Positions 1 through 8,012 of a stretch of 64,000 nucleotides of DNA are shown in pieces. Numbering within the stretch: position 1 is the first letter of the stretch; every line of letters starts with the position of its first letter. The DNA is taken from NCBI GenBank assembly GCA_965216955.1, contig CBDCGV010000011.1, positions 62,001-126,000 of the forward strand. The letters run 5' to 3'. The notes under the pieces were generated by a model. It was not told the origin of the DNA and searched no databases. It saw only the letters and a program-made list of their open reading frames with translations. A program made the translations under genes and the position numbers. Source of the DNA: CBDCGV01 sp965216955. GTDB taxonomy: Bacteria; Bacteroidota; Bacteroidia; Chitinophagales; JADIYW01.

Positions 1-21
1 AAATTACTAAAATCTAAAATT

Positions 22-393
22 ATGGGAAAGACAGACAAAACAAGATACAGTGACAAAGAACTGGAAGAGTTCAAGATACTTATCCATAAAAAAATGGATG
101 AAGCAAAAAAAGAACTAGAATATTATCAAGAACAGATTAAGCATGAATCTAACGACAGCAAGTTTGGAGGTTTAGAAGATGGGGCGCTTACCCTAGAACG
201 AGAAAGTTTAAATCAAATGGCCTCTCGACAAATTAAATTTATTCAACATTTAGAAAATGCATTGATAAGAATAGAAAATAAGACTTATGGCATTTGTAGA
301 GAAACAGGAGAATTAATTTCTAAGGAAAGATTAAATGCCGTTCCACATGCTACTTTAAGTATTGGTGCAAAAAAAGCTCAAAGAAAAAAATAA
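22..393 (+). CDS. DksA/TraR-family protein with degenerate zinc finger
   Basis: A 123-residue protein with a helical, charged N-terminal coiled-coil region (about residues 10-85) and a C-terminal segment reading YGICRETGELISKERLNAVP, the classic end of DksA/TraR proteins, which bind the secondary channel of RNA polymerase. Family members usually have a C4 zinc finger; here only one Cys (in YGIC) is left, so zinc binding is unlikely. It sits directly before lspA (stop followed at once by the lspA start), an arrangement common in Bacteroidota, so the two are probably co-transcribed. Family assignment is firm; a true DksA stringent-response role is inference. Confidence 0.85.
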   Translation: MGKTDKTRYSDKELEEFKILIHKKMDEAKKELEYYQEQIKHESNDSKFGGLEDGALTLERESLNQMASRQIKFIQHLENALIRIENKTYGICRETGELISKERLNAVPHATLSIGAKKAQRKK

Positions 394-1005
394 TTGAAGA
401 GGTCTACTTTGGTTGCGATTACAGTATTGGTCGTTTTAGTTATTGACCAATGTCTTAAGTTTTGGATTAAACTCAATTTTGAGTTGGGTGATGAAATGAA
501 GCTATTTGGGAATTGGGGAATGTTTCATTTCATCGAAAACAAAGGCATGGCCTATGGAATTGAAATAGGCAAAGGAAGTTTCGGAAAATTATTACTTACA
601 TTTTTCAGAATTTTTGCGGTTGGAGGCATTGTTTGGTTTATTAATAAACTAATTAAAGAACAAGCGCATAAGGCTTTTATTTTTGCAATGGCACTAATTC
701 TGGCAGGAGCTATCGGCAATATTATTGACAGTCTTTTCTATGGACTTATTTTTGACCACAGTTACGGCCAAGTGGCTACATTATTTCCGGAAGGCGGTGG
801 TTATGGTAAAATTTTTCAAGGACGTGTGGTTGATATGTTTTATTTTCCAATGATTAAAAGCTATTGGCCAGATTGGGTGCCTTTTGTTGGAGGCAAATAT
901 TTTGAATTTTTCAGACCCATTTTTAATGTTGCTGATTCAGCAATTACAACTGGAGTTTTTATTATTTTAATTTTTCAAAGAAAGTTTTTTCCAAACGAAG
1001 CATAA
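394..1005 (+). CDS. lspA: Lipoprotein signal peptidase (signal peptidase II)
   Basis: Inner-membrane aspartyl protease that removes signal peptides from diacylglyceryl-prolipoproteins. The 203-residue product has four hydrophobic segments and the two conserved catalytic-Asp motifs, GNIIDSLFYG near residue 113 and FNVADSAITTG near residue 180. It is longer than the E. coli enzyme because of an insert before the last helix, as is usual in Bacteroidota. The start is TTG directly after the stop of the DksA-like gene, with no in-frame ATG before the first membrane helix, so translation is probably coupled. The window encodes several lipoproteins (5138, 6142, 18629, 30311, 39269) that would be its clients. 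Confidence 0.95.
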   Translation: MKRSTLVAITVLVVLVIDQCLKFWIKLNFELGDEMKLFGNWGMFHFIENKGMAYGIEIGKGSFGKLLLTFFRIFAVGGIVWFINKLIKEQAHKAFIFAMALILAGAIGNIIDSLFYGLIFDHSYGQVATLFPEGGGYGKIFQGRVVDMFYFPMIKSYWPDWVPFVGGKYFEFFRPIFNVADSAITTGVFIILIFQRKFFPNEA

Positions 1006-1101
1006 CGCTCTTTTAGAAAATCATAAGTAATCTAATAAGCGAAACTACTTCTTTCACTATTCTTTTTTCTCATATTTCAGTAGTTTTGAGCAAAGAGAAA
1101 C

Positions 1102-2241
1102 ATGAGAAATGTACTTTTCGCTTTAATTTTTGGATCTATCTCTGTCAATTGTTTAGGAGGGAATCTTATCACATCATTCATTGAAATAAACGATGTTAAG
1201 CGTAAAGCTATTTTATACATTCCTAACCATTATGATGGTTCAAATGCCTACCCACTTGTAGTTAATGCCCATGGCTTTAGTTGGAACGCGACTAATTGGA
1301 TTGCAGAAAGATCTACTTATAACAAAATTGCCGATAGGGATAGTTTTATTGTTGTTTACCCAGAAGGTTTAATGGGCTCTGCTTTTGGAAATTCATGGAA
1401 TGTGGGATATGGCCCTGCAAGAGGGGTGAATGATGTTGGTTTTATTAAAGCACTTATAGACTTTTGCAAAGAGAACTATGTAATCAATGAGGAAAAAATT
1501 TATATGTCTGGATTTTCTCAAGGGGGAATGCTTACTTATCATTTTGCATGTAAATATCCAGGCATCCTAGCGGCAATTGCTTCGGGATCTGGATCATTAA
1601 CTGAACGAGTAATTATTGATTGTGCTAATGTTGATCCAATTCCTGTTATGCATATTCATGGTGATCGTGATGAGGTAGTATTTTATAATGGGTTGCGAAA
1701 TATATTAAGATCAGCAGAAGAAACTGTTTCTTTCTGGCTTGAAAAAAACCACTGTTCAAATGAATCTACCGAATTGAGCATTCCTAACACTTACACAGAT
1801 GGCACTTTTGCCAAAAGGTATGAATACACGAATTGTATAAACAAAAACAATATGGTTGTATTTATCAAAGTTTTTGGTGGGCTTCACGACTGGTATAGTC
1901 CAAGAAGTGGCCCCTTAAATGATGTTGACAATAGTGAAGTCACCTGGCAATTTTTTAAACAATTCCCCAAGCAAGACTCGTCAATTCTAACTTCCAATAT
2001 AGAAAACCTTATCAATAAAATTAAAATCTATCCAAACCCTACAACCGGTTATATTCAAATATTAAATAACAATGAAACTATTACACAAGTCGAGTTACTT
2101 GATTTAACAGGTAAAAAAGTACTTGCCCTGCTAAACCTCAATGGTAACTATATCAAGCTAGACAATGTAAAAAAAGGAATGTATTTTTTAAAAATCAAGA
2201 CAAAAGCTAAATACTTGTCCATTCCTGTTGTTATAAAATAA
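1102..2241 (+). CDS. Secreted alpha/beta-hydrolase esterase (PHB depolymerase/feruloyl esterase type) with T9SS sorting domain
   Basis: A 379-residue exported hydrolase. An N-terminal signal peptide is followed by an alpha/beta-hydrolase domain (about 25-290) with the nucleophile elbow GFSQGG near residue 146, an HIHGDRDEVV segment carrying the likely catalytic Asp, and a late His in FGGLHDW. This pattern matches the LpqC/poly(3-hydroxybutyrate) depolymerase and feruloyl esterase group (COG3509-like). The last 80 or so residues form a T9SS type A sorting domain (IYPNPTTGYIQI then GMYFLKIK), so the enzyme should be delivered to the cell surface or medium. The substrate (polyester, acetylated or feruloylated polysaccharide) cannot be decided from sequence. 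It stands alone, with 96 bases before it. Confidence 0.8.
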   Translation: MRNVLFALIFGSISVNCLGGNLITSFIEINDVKRKAILYIPNHYDGSNAYPLVVNAHGFSWNATNWIAERSTYNKIADRDSFIVVYPEGLMGSAFGNSWNVGYGPARGVNDVGFIKALIDFCKENYVINEEKIYMSGFSQGGMLTYHFACKYPGILAAIASGSGSLTERVIIDCANVDPIPVMHIHGDRDEVVFYNGLRNILRSAEETVSFWLEKNHCSNESTELSIPNTYTDGTFAKRYEYTNCINKNNMVVFIKVFGGLHDWYSPRSGPLNDVDNSEVTWQFFKQFPKQDSSILTSNIENLINKIKIYPNPTTGYIQILNNNETITQVELLDLTGKKVLALLNLNGNYIKLDNVKKGMYFLKIKTKAKYLSIPVVIK

Positions 2242-2310
2242 ATTGCACTATTAAGGCATTGATTTAATACATTTTTTAGTTATCCTTTATACAAAGCGAC
2301 AACCAATTCC

Positions 2311-2877
2311 TTAGGCCCCAACCAAGTTTCTTTTCTCAACCTCTTCTTGGACAGTATTGAATAACTCCTTTCGAATTCCGACTTTTTCACAAAGTTCTGC
2401 CACCACAAATAAAGGAGAAGTAATCATTGCAATGATGGGATTATAGGCTATCAACGCAGGTTTTTTGCCTTCAATAGCATGCCCAATAAATTGCAGGGCA
2501 AATCCACCAAAAAAGCCGATTGCTGCCATAATACCAGCTGTTTTATATCCTAAAGTTCCCACATAAGTTGCAACCAATAACAAAAAAAAAGTGAATGGAA
2601 CAGCCACACTTGCCAGCTTACGATCCAATGAGAAATAGAACACCAAGCTTGCCATGCCTAAAATGTATGCAAGGTTAAATGACGTTTCAAATCCACCAAT
2701 AGTAATATCAAAAAATTTAATCCAGGTAAACGGCACAAAAAAAGAAGCAACAATAATAGGCACTCCAATAAAATGCGTAATTAAATTGGTTTTATCCTGA
2801 TGAAAGTATCCATAATCTGCCATCATCTTTTCCCATTTTGTTAATGTTCTTGTATTCATAATTTTATATTTACTCAT
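2311..2877 (-). CDS. Mpo1/DUF962-like membrane protein
   Basis: A small integral membrane protein with about four hydrophobic segments. The start MMADYGYFHQDKTNLITHFIGVP is the signature of the DUF962/Mpo1 (YGL010w-like) family; yeast Mpo1 is an iron-dependent dioxygenase acting on 2-hydroxy fatty acids, and the conserved His residues (FHQDK, THFIG, QFIGHAIEGKKPA) are visible here. Three starts are possible: 2907 (overlapping the upstream SDR gene by 11 bases), 2877 and 2859; the family profile begins just after 2859, so a shorter form is favoured. It is downstream of, and probably co-transcribed with, the SDR gene. Substrate in this organism is unknown. Confidence 0.8.
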   Translation of the reverse strand: MSKYKIMNTRTLTKWEKMMADYGYFHQDKTNLITHFIGVPIIVASFFVPFTWIKFFDITIGGFETSFNLAYILGMASLVFYFSLDRKLASVAVPFTFFLLLVATYVGTLGYKTAGIMAAIGFFGGFALQFIGHAIEGKKPALIAYNPIIAMITSPLFVVAELCEKVGIRKELFNTVQEEVEKRNLVGA

Positions 2878-2896
2878 TAATTTTCTTGTTACAATG

Positions 2897-3706
2897 TCAT
2901 TTAACATCCTTTAATCTCTTCAAAACAGATGTCAATAAAGTGGGTGAAATTCGCTTTAATAAAGGTGCTATTATTTCCTTACCCTCAGCAATGATTACCT
3001 CTTGTTTTTTATTTGCTATAGCATTTAAGTACTTTTTTGCACATTTTTCGGGAGGCATACCTTTAGCAATTGCATCGTCCATTTTGTTGTAACCAGAACC
3101 GTCGGCGGTAAGCGCATTTTTACTAATATTCGTTTTTACAAATCCCGGACAAATAATTGCCACACTAACATTATTCTTGTACACTTCCATACGCAAACAA
3201 TCAAAGAAACCATGCAAAGCATGTTTTGCTCCACAATAAGCAGAACGTATTTGTGTGCCCACTTTACCGGCAATACTACTCGTAACAGCAATATCCCCTC
3301 CATTTTGCTTTAACATATATGGTAAAACCTCTTTTGTTAGCGCAATTGTGCCAAAATAATTTACTTCCATTAGTTTACGATAGACTTCAATATCCGTTTC
3401 CTCAACCAATCCTCTATATGAAAGTCCTGCATTATTAATAAGCACATCTATCTTCCCAAAGTGATCAATTACCTTTTTTGTTTTTCCTTTTAAGGCCTCT
3501 ATATCCGCTAAATCTAACGGAACAACTAAACCATTTTCATCTGTTAAGTTAGCTGCTGATTTTAAAGCATTCAGTTTTTCCTCACTTCTTGCGGACAATA
3601 CAATTTTAGCCCCTTGGCTCATTAACTCACCTACTAATGCTTCTCCTATTCCCGAAGAAGCCCCTGTAACCCAAACAACTTTGTTATTAAAATAATTTTT
3701 ACTCAT
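2897..3706 (-). CDS. Short-chain dehydrogenase/reductase
   Basis: A 269-residue classical SDR. The cofactor motif TGASSGIG is at residues 14-21, NNAG follows near residue 91, and the catalytic Ser and Tyr-Lys are in VTSSIAGK and YCGAKHAL. A C-terminal basic extension (LLKRISPTLLTSVLKRLK) is typical of the membrane-associated DHRS7-like group that reduces lipids or steroids. It heads a two-gene unit with the Mpo1-like gene. NADP(H) preference is suggested by the Arg shortly after the second strand (LSARSEEK). Substrate unknown. Confidence 0.85.
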   Translation of the reverse strand: MSKNYFNNKVVWVTGASSGIGEALVGELMSQGAKIVLSARSEEKLNALKSAANLTDENGLVVPLDLADIEALKGKTKKVIDHFGKIDVLINNAGLSYRGLVEETDIEVYRKLMEVNYFGTIALTKEVLPYMLKQNGGDIAVTSSIAGKVGTQIRSAYCGAKHALHGFFDCLRMEVYKNNVSVAIICPGFVKTNISKNALTADGSGYNKMDDAIAKGMPPEKCAKKYLNAIANKKQEVIIAEGKEIIAPLLKRISPTLLTSVLKRLKDVK

Positions 3707-3877
3707 AATGATTTTTCAAAATTAAACCTCAAAAAATGAATATGCATTAACAAATGATAATTCTGTATTTCACTTTGTATTAACTATTATAGCAGATTAG
3801 TATATGATCATTAAGCGAAGTTGTAAAAAGTGAAATATCTAAAATCCAATTTATTAATCTATCTAGCATAACAGAAT

Positions 3878-4324
3878 ATGAAAATAAGAACACCTAAAAT
3901 TAACGACTTGGATCAATTAAGTAAGTTATTTGACGACTATAGAGTATTCTATCGAAAAGATTCCGACCTAAACTCAGCAAAAAAATTTCTAGCTGATAGA
4001 ATTAAAGAAGGAGATTCAAAGATTTACATTTGCGAAAACAATAAAAATGAGCTAGTTGGTTTTATCCAATTATATCCACTATTCTCATCAACAAGAATAA
4101 AAAAACTGTGGTTACTTAATGATTTGTTTGTAAAAACTGAATATAGGGGCAGAGGAATTTCTATGAAACTTATTGGAAGAGCTAAGCAACTAATAAAGGA
4201 TTCTTCAGCCTGCGCAATGTTTTTAGAAACTGAAAAGTCCAATTTTATAGCTAATAATTTATATGTTAAAGCTGGATTTGAGCTAAATGAGCTTTCTAAC
4301 TTTTATGAATGGAACCATAATTGA
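3878..4324 (+). CDS. GNAT-family N-acetyltransferase
   Basis: A 148-residue single-domain protein. The acetyl-CoA pyrophosphate-binding loop is visible as VKTEYRGRGISMKLIGRA (Q/R-x-x-G-x-G/A pattern) after the central strand LNDLFV, and the usual closing segment NLYVKAGFELNE follows. The fold and the acetyltransferase role are clear; the acceptor (protein, amine or antibiotic) is not. The 170 bases upstream are AT-rich with no gene, and the next gene starts 27 bases downstream. Confidence 0.85.
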   Translation: MKIRTPKINDLDQLSKLFDDYRVFYRKDSDLNSAKKFLADRIKEGDSKIYICENNKNELVGFIQLYPLFSSTRIKKLWLLNDLFVKTEYRGRGISMKLIGRAKQLIKDSSACAMFLETEKSNFIANNLYVKAGFELNELSNFYEWNHN

Positions 4325-4351
4325 AATATATACAATATTGATTTTTTAAAA

Positions 4352-4999
4352 ATGAACAAGTCTTCAAATGAAATTCCTGCTATTTGGCGTTTAATAGAGT
4401 TAGGGCTTGCTCTAATTGTTTTTCCCTATTTTTTATTTTATCCAAGAGATACACTTTCTGATTTTATTGTATTAAGCATATTATGCATTATTGTTTTCTT
4501 TCTGAGCCCTAACTTAAAATTACAACGTATTAAAACAAGTGCTTTTTCAAAAGAAGATATCATTTTAATTTTTTTTACATCTGTCACTTTCATATGTATT
4601 TTTGTCTACGCTTTTCTATCAGGGAAAGTTAATATAAAAACCATCCTTGCTTCTATAGCCATCACAATCGTTTATATTTATTATGCCTTCATACAACATT
4701 TCATGGCTCAACGATATCTTGCATTAAGAGTTTTCAAGCTTTGTAAAAACAGAAAGTCGTTTTGTCATCCTAAATTTATGGCTGCTGTAATAACGGGAAT
4801 TATCTTTGGACTACTGCATATTGTATATCCCTATTTAATGTTACCATCAGCAATTGGAGGTGCTGCCTTTGCCTATTATTATCTAAAAACAGGGCGATTG
4901 TGGGCAGTAGTTTTATCCCATGCTATTATGTCTAGCGCCGCACTTTTTTGGATTATGGATAAGAATCCTTTTACAGAATTAATTGTCCTATTCGATTAA
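4352..4999 (+). CDS. CPBP (Abi/Rce1-like) family membrane protein lacking the catalytic glutamates
   Basis: A 215-residue protein with about six membrane segments. The C-terminal half keeps two of the three CPBP/CAAX-protease motifs: FGLLH (FxxxH, near residue 151) and a late LSHAIMSS (HxxxN/S position). The first motif, normally EExxxR, reads QHFMAQR, so both Glu residues that activate water are absent. The protein is therefore either a pseudo-protease or misassigned. It follows the GNAT gene by 27 bases and may be co-transcribed. Related functional CPBP proteins cut prenylated or signal peptides or serve in bacteriocin immunity; no such role can be claimed here. Confidence 0.6.
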   Translation: MNKSSNEIPAIWRLIELGLALIVFPYFLFYPRDTLSDFIVLSILCIIVFFLSPNLKLQRIKTSAFSKEDIILIFFTSVTFICIFVYAFLSGKVNIKTILASIAITIVYIYYAFIQHFMAQRYLALRVFKLCKNRKSFCHPKFMAAVITGIIFGLLHIVYPYLMLPSAIGGAAFAYYYLKTGRLWAVVLSHAIMSSAALFWIMDKNPFTELIVLFD

Positions 5000-5137
5000 A
5001 ATCTGATCTAAGAAAGACTTCCTGCAACTGCTTTCAGACATACTTTTCAATTCTAAATAGCTTCATCAAATAAAATTGATCACATAGGGGGATCGCCAAA
5101 TGGAATTGTCTTAGAACAAAGCTTAAAAAAGTAAATT

Positions 5138-6079
5138 ATGAAAAAGACTAAAGTTTTAACATTTGGATGGATAACCCTTTTAATGCTTCTAATTACTTCA
5201 TGCAATGAGGATCTGCTTGAAGATATAGAAGTAGACAATTTTAACGACAATACCGAACAAGTTGACCCTTGGGATAATGATGGTCATAGTTGTTTAGATT
5301 GTGGAAATGAAGGAACCTTATCGAGTTACAAAGTCAATGGAAATCAGATTTCACTTACCAAAGATTTTGATGTAAGTCAGCAATACCTAAAATTCCAGCA
5401 AGATAAGAGCAAGCATCAAGAATTGTGGCAATTAGTAACCACTCTAATTCCTTCAAATTATAGAAAAAACATCACAAAATTTGAAGTATTTCATGGGGAA
5501 GGCGACTTATTAGGTTATGTAAGTAACTTGACAGAGGACCTCAAAACATGGGTATTTGGATTAGATATTTATTCTGCGTATTCGAGCGATGATATTTTTA
5601 ACTATAATGGAGATATTGCATATACAACTATTCATGAATACGGTCATATACTCTCCCTAAATTATGATCAATTAGACCCTAATACATCGCCACGTTCCTG
5701 CAACAACTACCATACGGGTGAAGGTTGCTCAAGAAACAACTCTTACATGAAGGGGTATTTCGAAAAATACTGGAAAGATATTAATCATGAAAGAAAAGGA
5801 CAGGCGCTATACAATAAATACCCCGACAGGTTTGTTACTGAATATGGCGCCACAAATCCGGGTGAAGATATTGCCGAGTCATTTACATTCTTTGTGATAA
5901 AAGATAAACCAACTGGAAATAAGATTGCGGATGAAAAGGTAAGGTACTTTTATAATTTCCCCGAATTGGTGCAATTAAGAAACCATATGAGAAATCAAGG
6001 TGTACAATTTCCAATTGGTGATCTAGCACGTGTTTCTAGAAAAGCACACGCTAAAAAGATGATGCCCAAGAAAAAGTAA
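5138..6079 (+). CDS. Putative zinc metallopeptidase lipoprotein (HEYGH), copy 1
   Basis: A 313-residue protein with a lipoprotein signal peptide (lipobox ITSC, Cys22), then an acidic linker, a CxxC pair (CLDCGNEG) and a domain with HEYGH at 166-170. A second motif NPGEDIAESF at about 240-249 supplies a candidate third zinc ligand and helper acid, the spacing resembling M34/ATLF-like gluzincins. Two more cysteines eight residues apart (RSCNNYHTGEGC) are kept in the neighbour. No characterised homologue is recognised; the metallopeptidase assignment is inference from the motifs. Its paralogue follows at 6142, separated by a hairpin. A basic tail (AKKMMPKKK) ends the protein. Confidence 0.65.
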   Translation: MKKTKVLTFGWITLLMLLITSCNEDLLEDIEVDNFNDNTEQVDPWDNDGHSCLDCGNEGTLSSYKVNGNQISLTKDFDVSQQYLKFQQDKSKHQELWQLVTTLIPSNYRKNITKFEVFHGEGDLLGYVSNLTEDLKTWVFGLDIYSAYSSDDIFNYNGDIAYTTIHEYGHILSLNYDQLDPNTSPRSCNNYHTGEGCSRNNSYMKGYFEKYWKDINHERKGQALYNKYPDRFVTEYGATNPGEDIAESFTFFVIKDKPTGNKIADEKVRYFYNFPELVQLRNHMRNQGVQFPIGDLARVSRKAHAKKMMPKKK

Positions 6080-6092
6080 AGTAATCCATGGT

Positions 6093-6123
6093 AAGGTTCA
6101 CCTTGAATGTCAAAGTGAACCTT
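6093..6123 (+). terminator. Hairpin between the two metallopeptidase-like paralogues
   Basis: Perfect 9-bp inverted repeat AAGGTTCAC ... GTGAACCTT with a 13-base loop, 13 bases after the stop of the first lipoprotein gene. It is followed by CATTTCA rather than a clean T run, so it is a weak intrinsic terminator or an RNA stabiliser. Its position supports starting the next gene at 6142 rather than inside the hairpin. Confidence 0.55.
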
Positions 6124-6141
6124 CATTTCAAAGTACGCAAT

Positions 6142-7026
6142 ATGAACAATCTAAAGTTATATGTAGTAAAGTATTTCATCATTTTGACAATCTTGATATT
6201 CACTTCTTGTCAAAGAGTTTTTTCTGATATCTATGAAAATGAAAAAATTGAATGCGAGTATTGTAAAGATAAGGGGAGTCTTTCATTGTATGAAGTTAAA
6301 AAGGATCAAATAACTCTGAAAAGAGAATTTGATGTAAAACCAAAGTACTTAAAAGATCAAATGGACAAAGATAAGCATACTGAGTTATGGAACTTAGTGA
6401 CCAAATTAATTCCATATAGTTTCCGAAAGCATATAAGTGAATTTGTTGTATTTAAAGGAAATGGGGATATGCTTGGCTATGTACAGCATTTAAATGCCGA
6501 TCTTACAGAATGGGTGTTTGGTTTAGATATTTATTCGGCATATGAAGAAGGTGATTTTAATGCCAATGGAGATATAGCTTATACGGCCATCCATGAATTT
6601 GCCCATCTGCTAACACTAAACAATGGTCAATTAGACCCTAGAAAAGACTTCTTTGAATGCAAAAATTTTCACACAACGGAAGGCTGTAGTATGGATAGTT
6701 CTTATATGAAAATATACTTCGATCGCTTTTGGTCAGATATAGAACATAAACGCTGGGGATGGAAATTATATAAAAGATTTCCAGACAGATTTGTTACAGA
6801 CTACGCAGCATCTAATCCTGGAGAAGATATTGCCGAGTCGTTTACCTTTTTTGTTATTCAAGACAAGCCTGTAGGAAACCGAATAATGGATGAGAAAATT
6901 AAATTTTTCTACAACTTCCCAGAATTAGTTCAATTGAGAAATCACATTAGAAATCAAAATGTTATTTTACCTACGGGTCCGCTTTCTAATGCCTCTAAAA
7001 GAGTTCATATGCAACATCATCATTGA
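6142..7026 (+). CDS. Putative zinc metallopeptidase lipoprotein (HEFAH), copy 2
   Basis: A 294-residue paralogue of the preceding lipoprotein. The chosen ATG gives a proper lipoprotein signal (lipobox FTSC, Cys23); an upstream in-frame ATG at 6088 would add 18 residues crossing a hairpin and spoil the signal. HEFAH lies at 151-155 and NPGEDIAESF recurs later, as do the CxxC (CEYCKDKG) and the C-x8-C pair (FECKNFHTTEGC). Only the middle of the HExxH motif and the linker differ strongly, so both copies look active. It ends in a His-rich tail (VHMQHHH), a possible extra metal-binding feature absent from copy 1. Function unknown. Confidence 0.65.
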   Translation: MNNLKLYVVKYFIILTILIFTSCQRVFSDIYENEKIECEYCKDKGSLSLYEVKKDQITLKREFDVKPKYLKDQMDKDKHTELWNLVTKLIPYSFRKHISEFVVFKGNGDMLGYVQHLNADLTEWVFGLDIYSAYEEGDFNANGDIAYTAIHEFAHLLTLNNGQLDPRKDFFECKNFHTTEGCSMDSSYMKIYFDRFWSDIEHKRWGWKLYKRFPDRFVTDYAASNPGEDIAESFTFFVIQDKPVGNRIMDEKIKFFYNFPELVQLRNHIRNQNVILPTGPLSNASKRVHMQHHH

Positions 7027-7082
7027 TATAAATTTATCCTTAAGCGAACTTATTTAACTATGGAACTTACTACCTTACGGGT

Positions 7083-8012
7083 GTGTTCGAGAAATTAAGA
7101 CCGCATATACTTTTACTTTGTGTAAACCTGATTTATGCGGGTAATTATACTATTGCCAAAGAGGCTATGCCACAATATATTTCCCCATTCGGATTTATCG
7201 TATTAAGAGCAACAGCAGCAGGATTATTCTTTCTATCATTTCATTTTCTTTTTATAAAAAAAGAAAAGGTTATCCTAAAGGATCTCGTTCAACTTTTTAT
7301 TTGTGCGATTTTCGGTGTAGCCACCAATCAGTTACTTTTTTTTAAAGGATTAGCAATTACACAGCCTATTAATGCTGCTCTAATTATGGTTTTAACGCCA
7401 TCAATTGTATTACTAATCTCTTTTTTATTCCAAGGAGAAAAAATTGGCCTACGTAAAATTTTAGGAATATTAATTGGATTAGTTGGTGCTTCAATTATAA
7501 TTGTATTAGGAAATGAAAGCAGTCAGCGTCGAGTATCAATTGGAGATTTAATGATTTTGGGCAACGCCACTTCCTATGGAATTTACCTTGTTTTGGTTAA
7601 AAAATTCATGGTGAAATATCATCCAATTACTGTTTTAAAATGGGTCTTCTTTTTTGGTTTTCTATTGGTTCTTCCCTTTGGAATAAGAGATGTTATAGGC
7701 GCAGATTACAGAAGTTTTCCAAAACATGTATGGTTTTCAATAGCATATGTATTGATTGCGGTAAGCGTTTTAACTTACTTACTAGGTGGAATAGCATTAA
7801 AGTATAGTAGCCCTACTTTGGTAAGTACATATGTATACTTACAACCATTTTTAGCAACGCTTATTGCTATTTCAATGAGAAGAGATCACCTTACTAATTA
7901 TAAAATATTAGCCGGAATTATGATATTTTTAGGTGTTTACTTGGTTAGCTACGAACAGATTTATGGAAAGCGACTTACAAATGGATCGTCTAAGCTACTC
8001 AATTCAAATTAA
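7083..8012 (+). CDS. EamA/DMT-superfamily permease
   Basis: A 309-residue inner-membrane protein with about ten hydrophobic segments arranged as two EamA repeats (roughly 5-140 and 150-290). The opening NLIYAGNYTIAKEAMP and the PxxxxxxRxxxA stretch SPFGFIVLRATAA are typical of drug/metabolite exporters of the RhaT/YdcZ-like DMT group. Start is GTG at 7083. Its stop overlaps the stop of the convergent acyl-CoA ligase gene by four bases. Substrate not predictable. Confidence 0.85.
   Translation: MFEKLRPHILLLCVNLIYAGNYTIAKEAMPQYISPFGFIVLRATAAGLFFLSFHFLFIKKEKVILKDLVQLFICAIFGVATNQLLFFKGLAITQPINAALIMVLTPSIVLLISFLFQGEKIGLRKILGILIGLVGASIIIVLGNESSQRRVSIGDLMILGNATSYGIYLVLVKKFMVKYHPITVLKWVFFFGFLLVLPFGIRDVIGADYRSFPKHVWFSIAYVLIAVSVLTYLLGGIALKYSSPTLVSTYVYLQPFLATLIAISMRRDHLTNYKILAGIMIFLGVYLVSYEQIYGKRLTNGSSKLLNSN

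Noticed and set aside
3735..3756. AATGAATATGCATTA upstream of the SDR gene at 3706 as a fourth copy of the shared palindrome
   Set aside because: Two extra bases break the symmetry and only half of the core matches.
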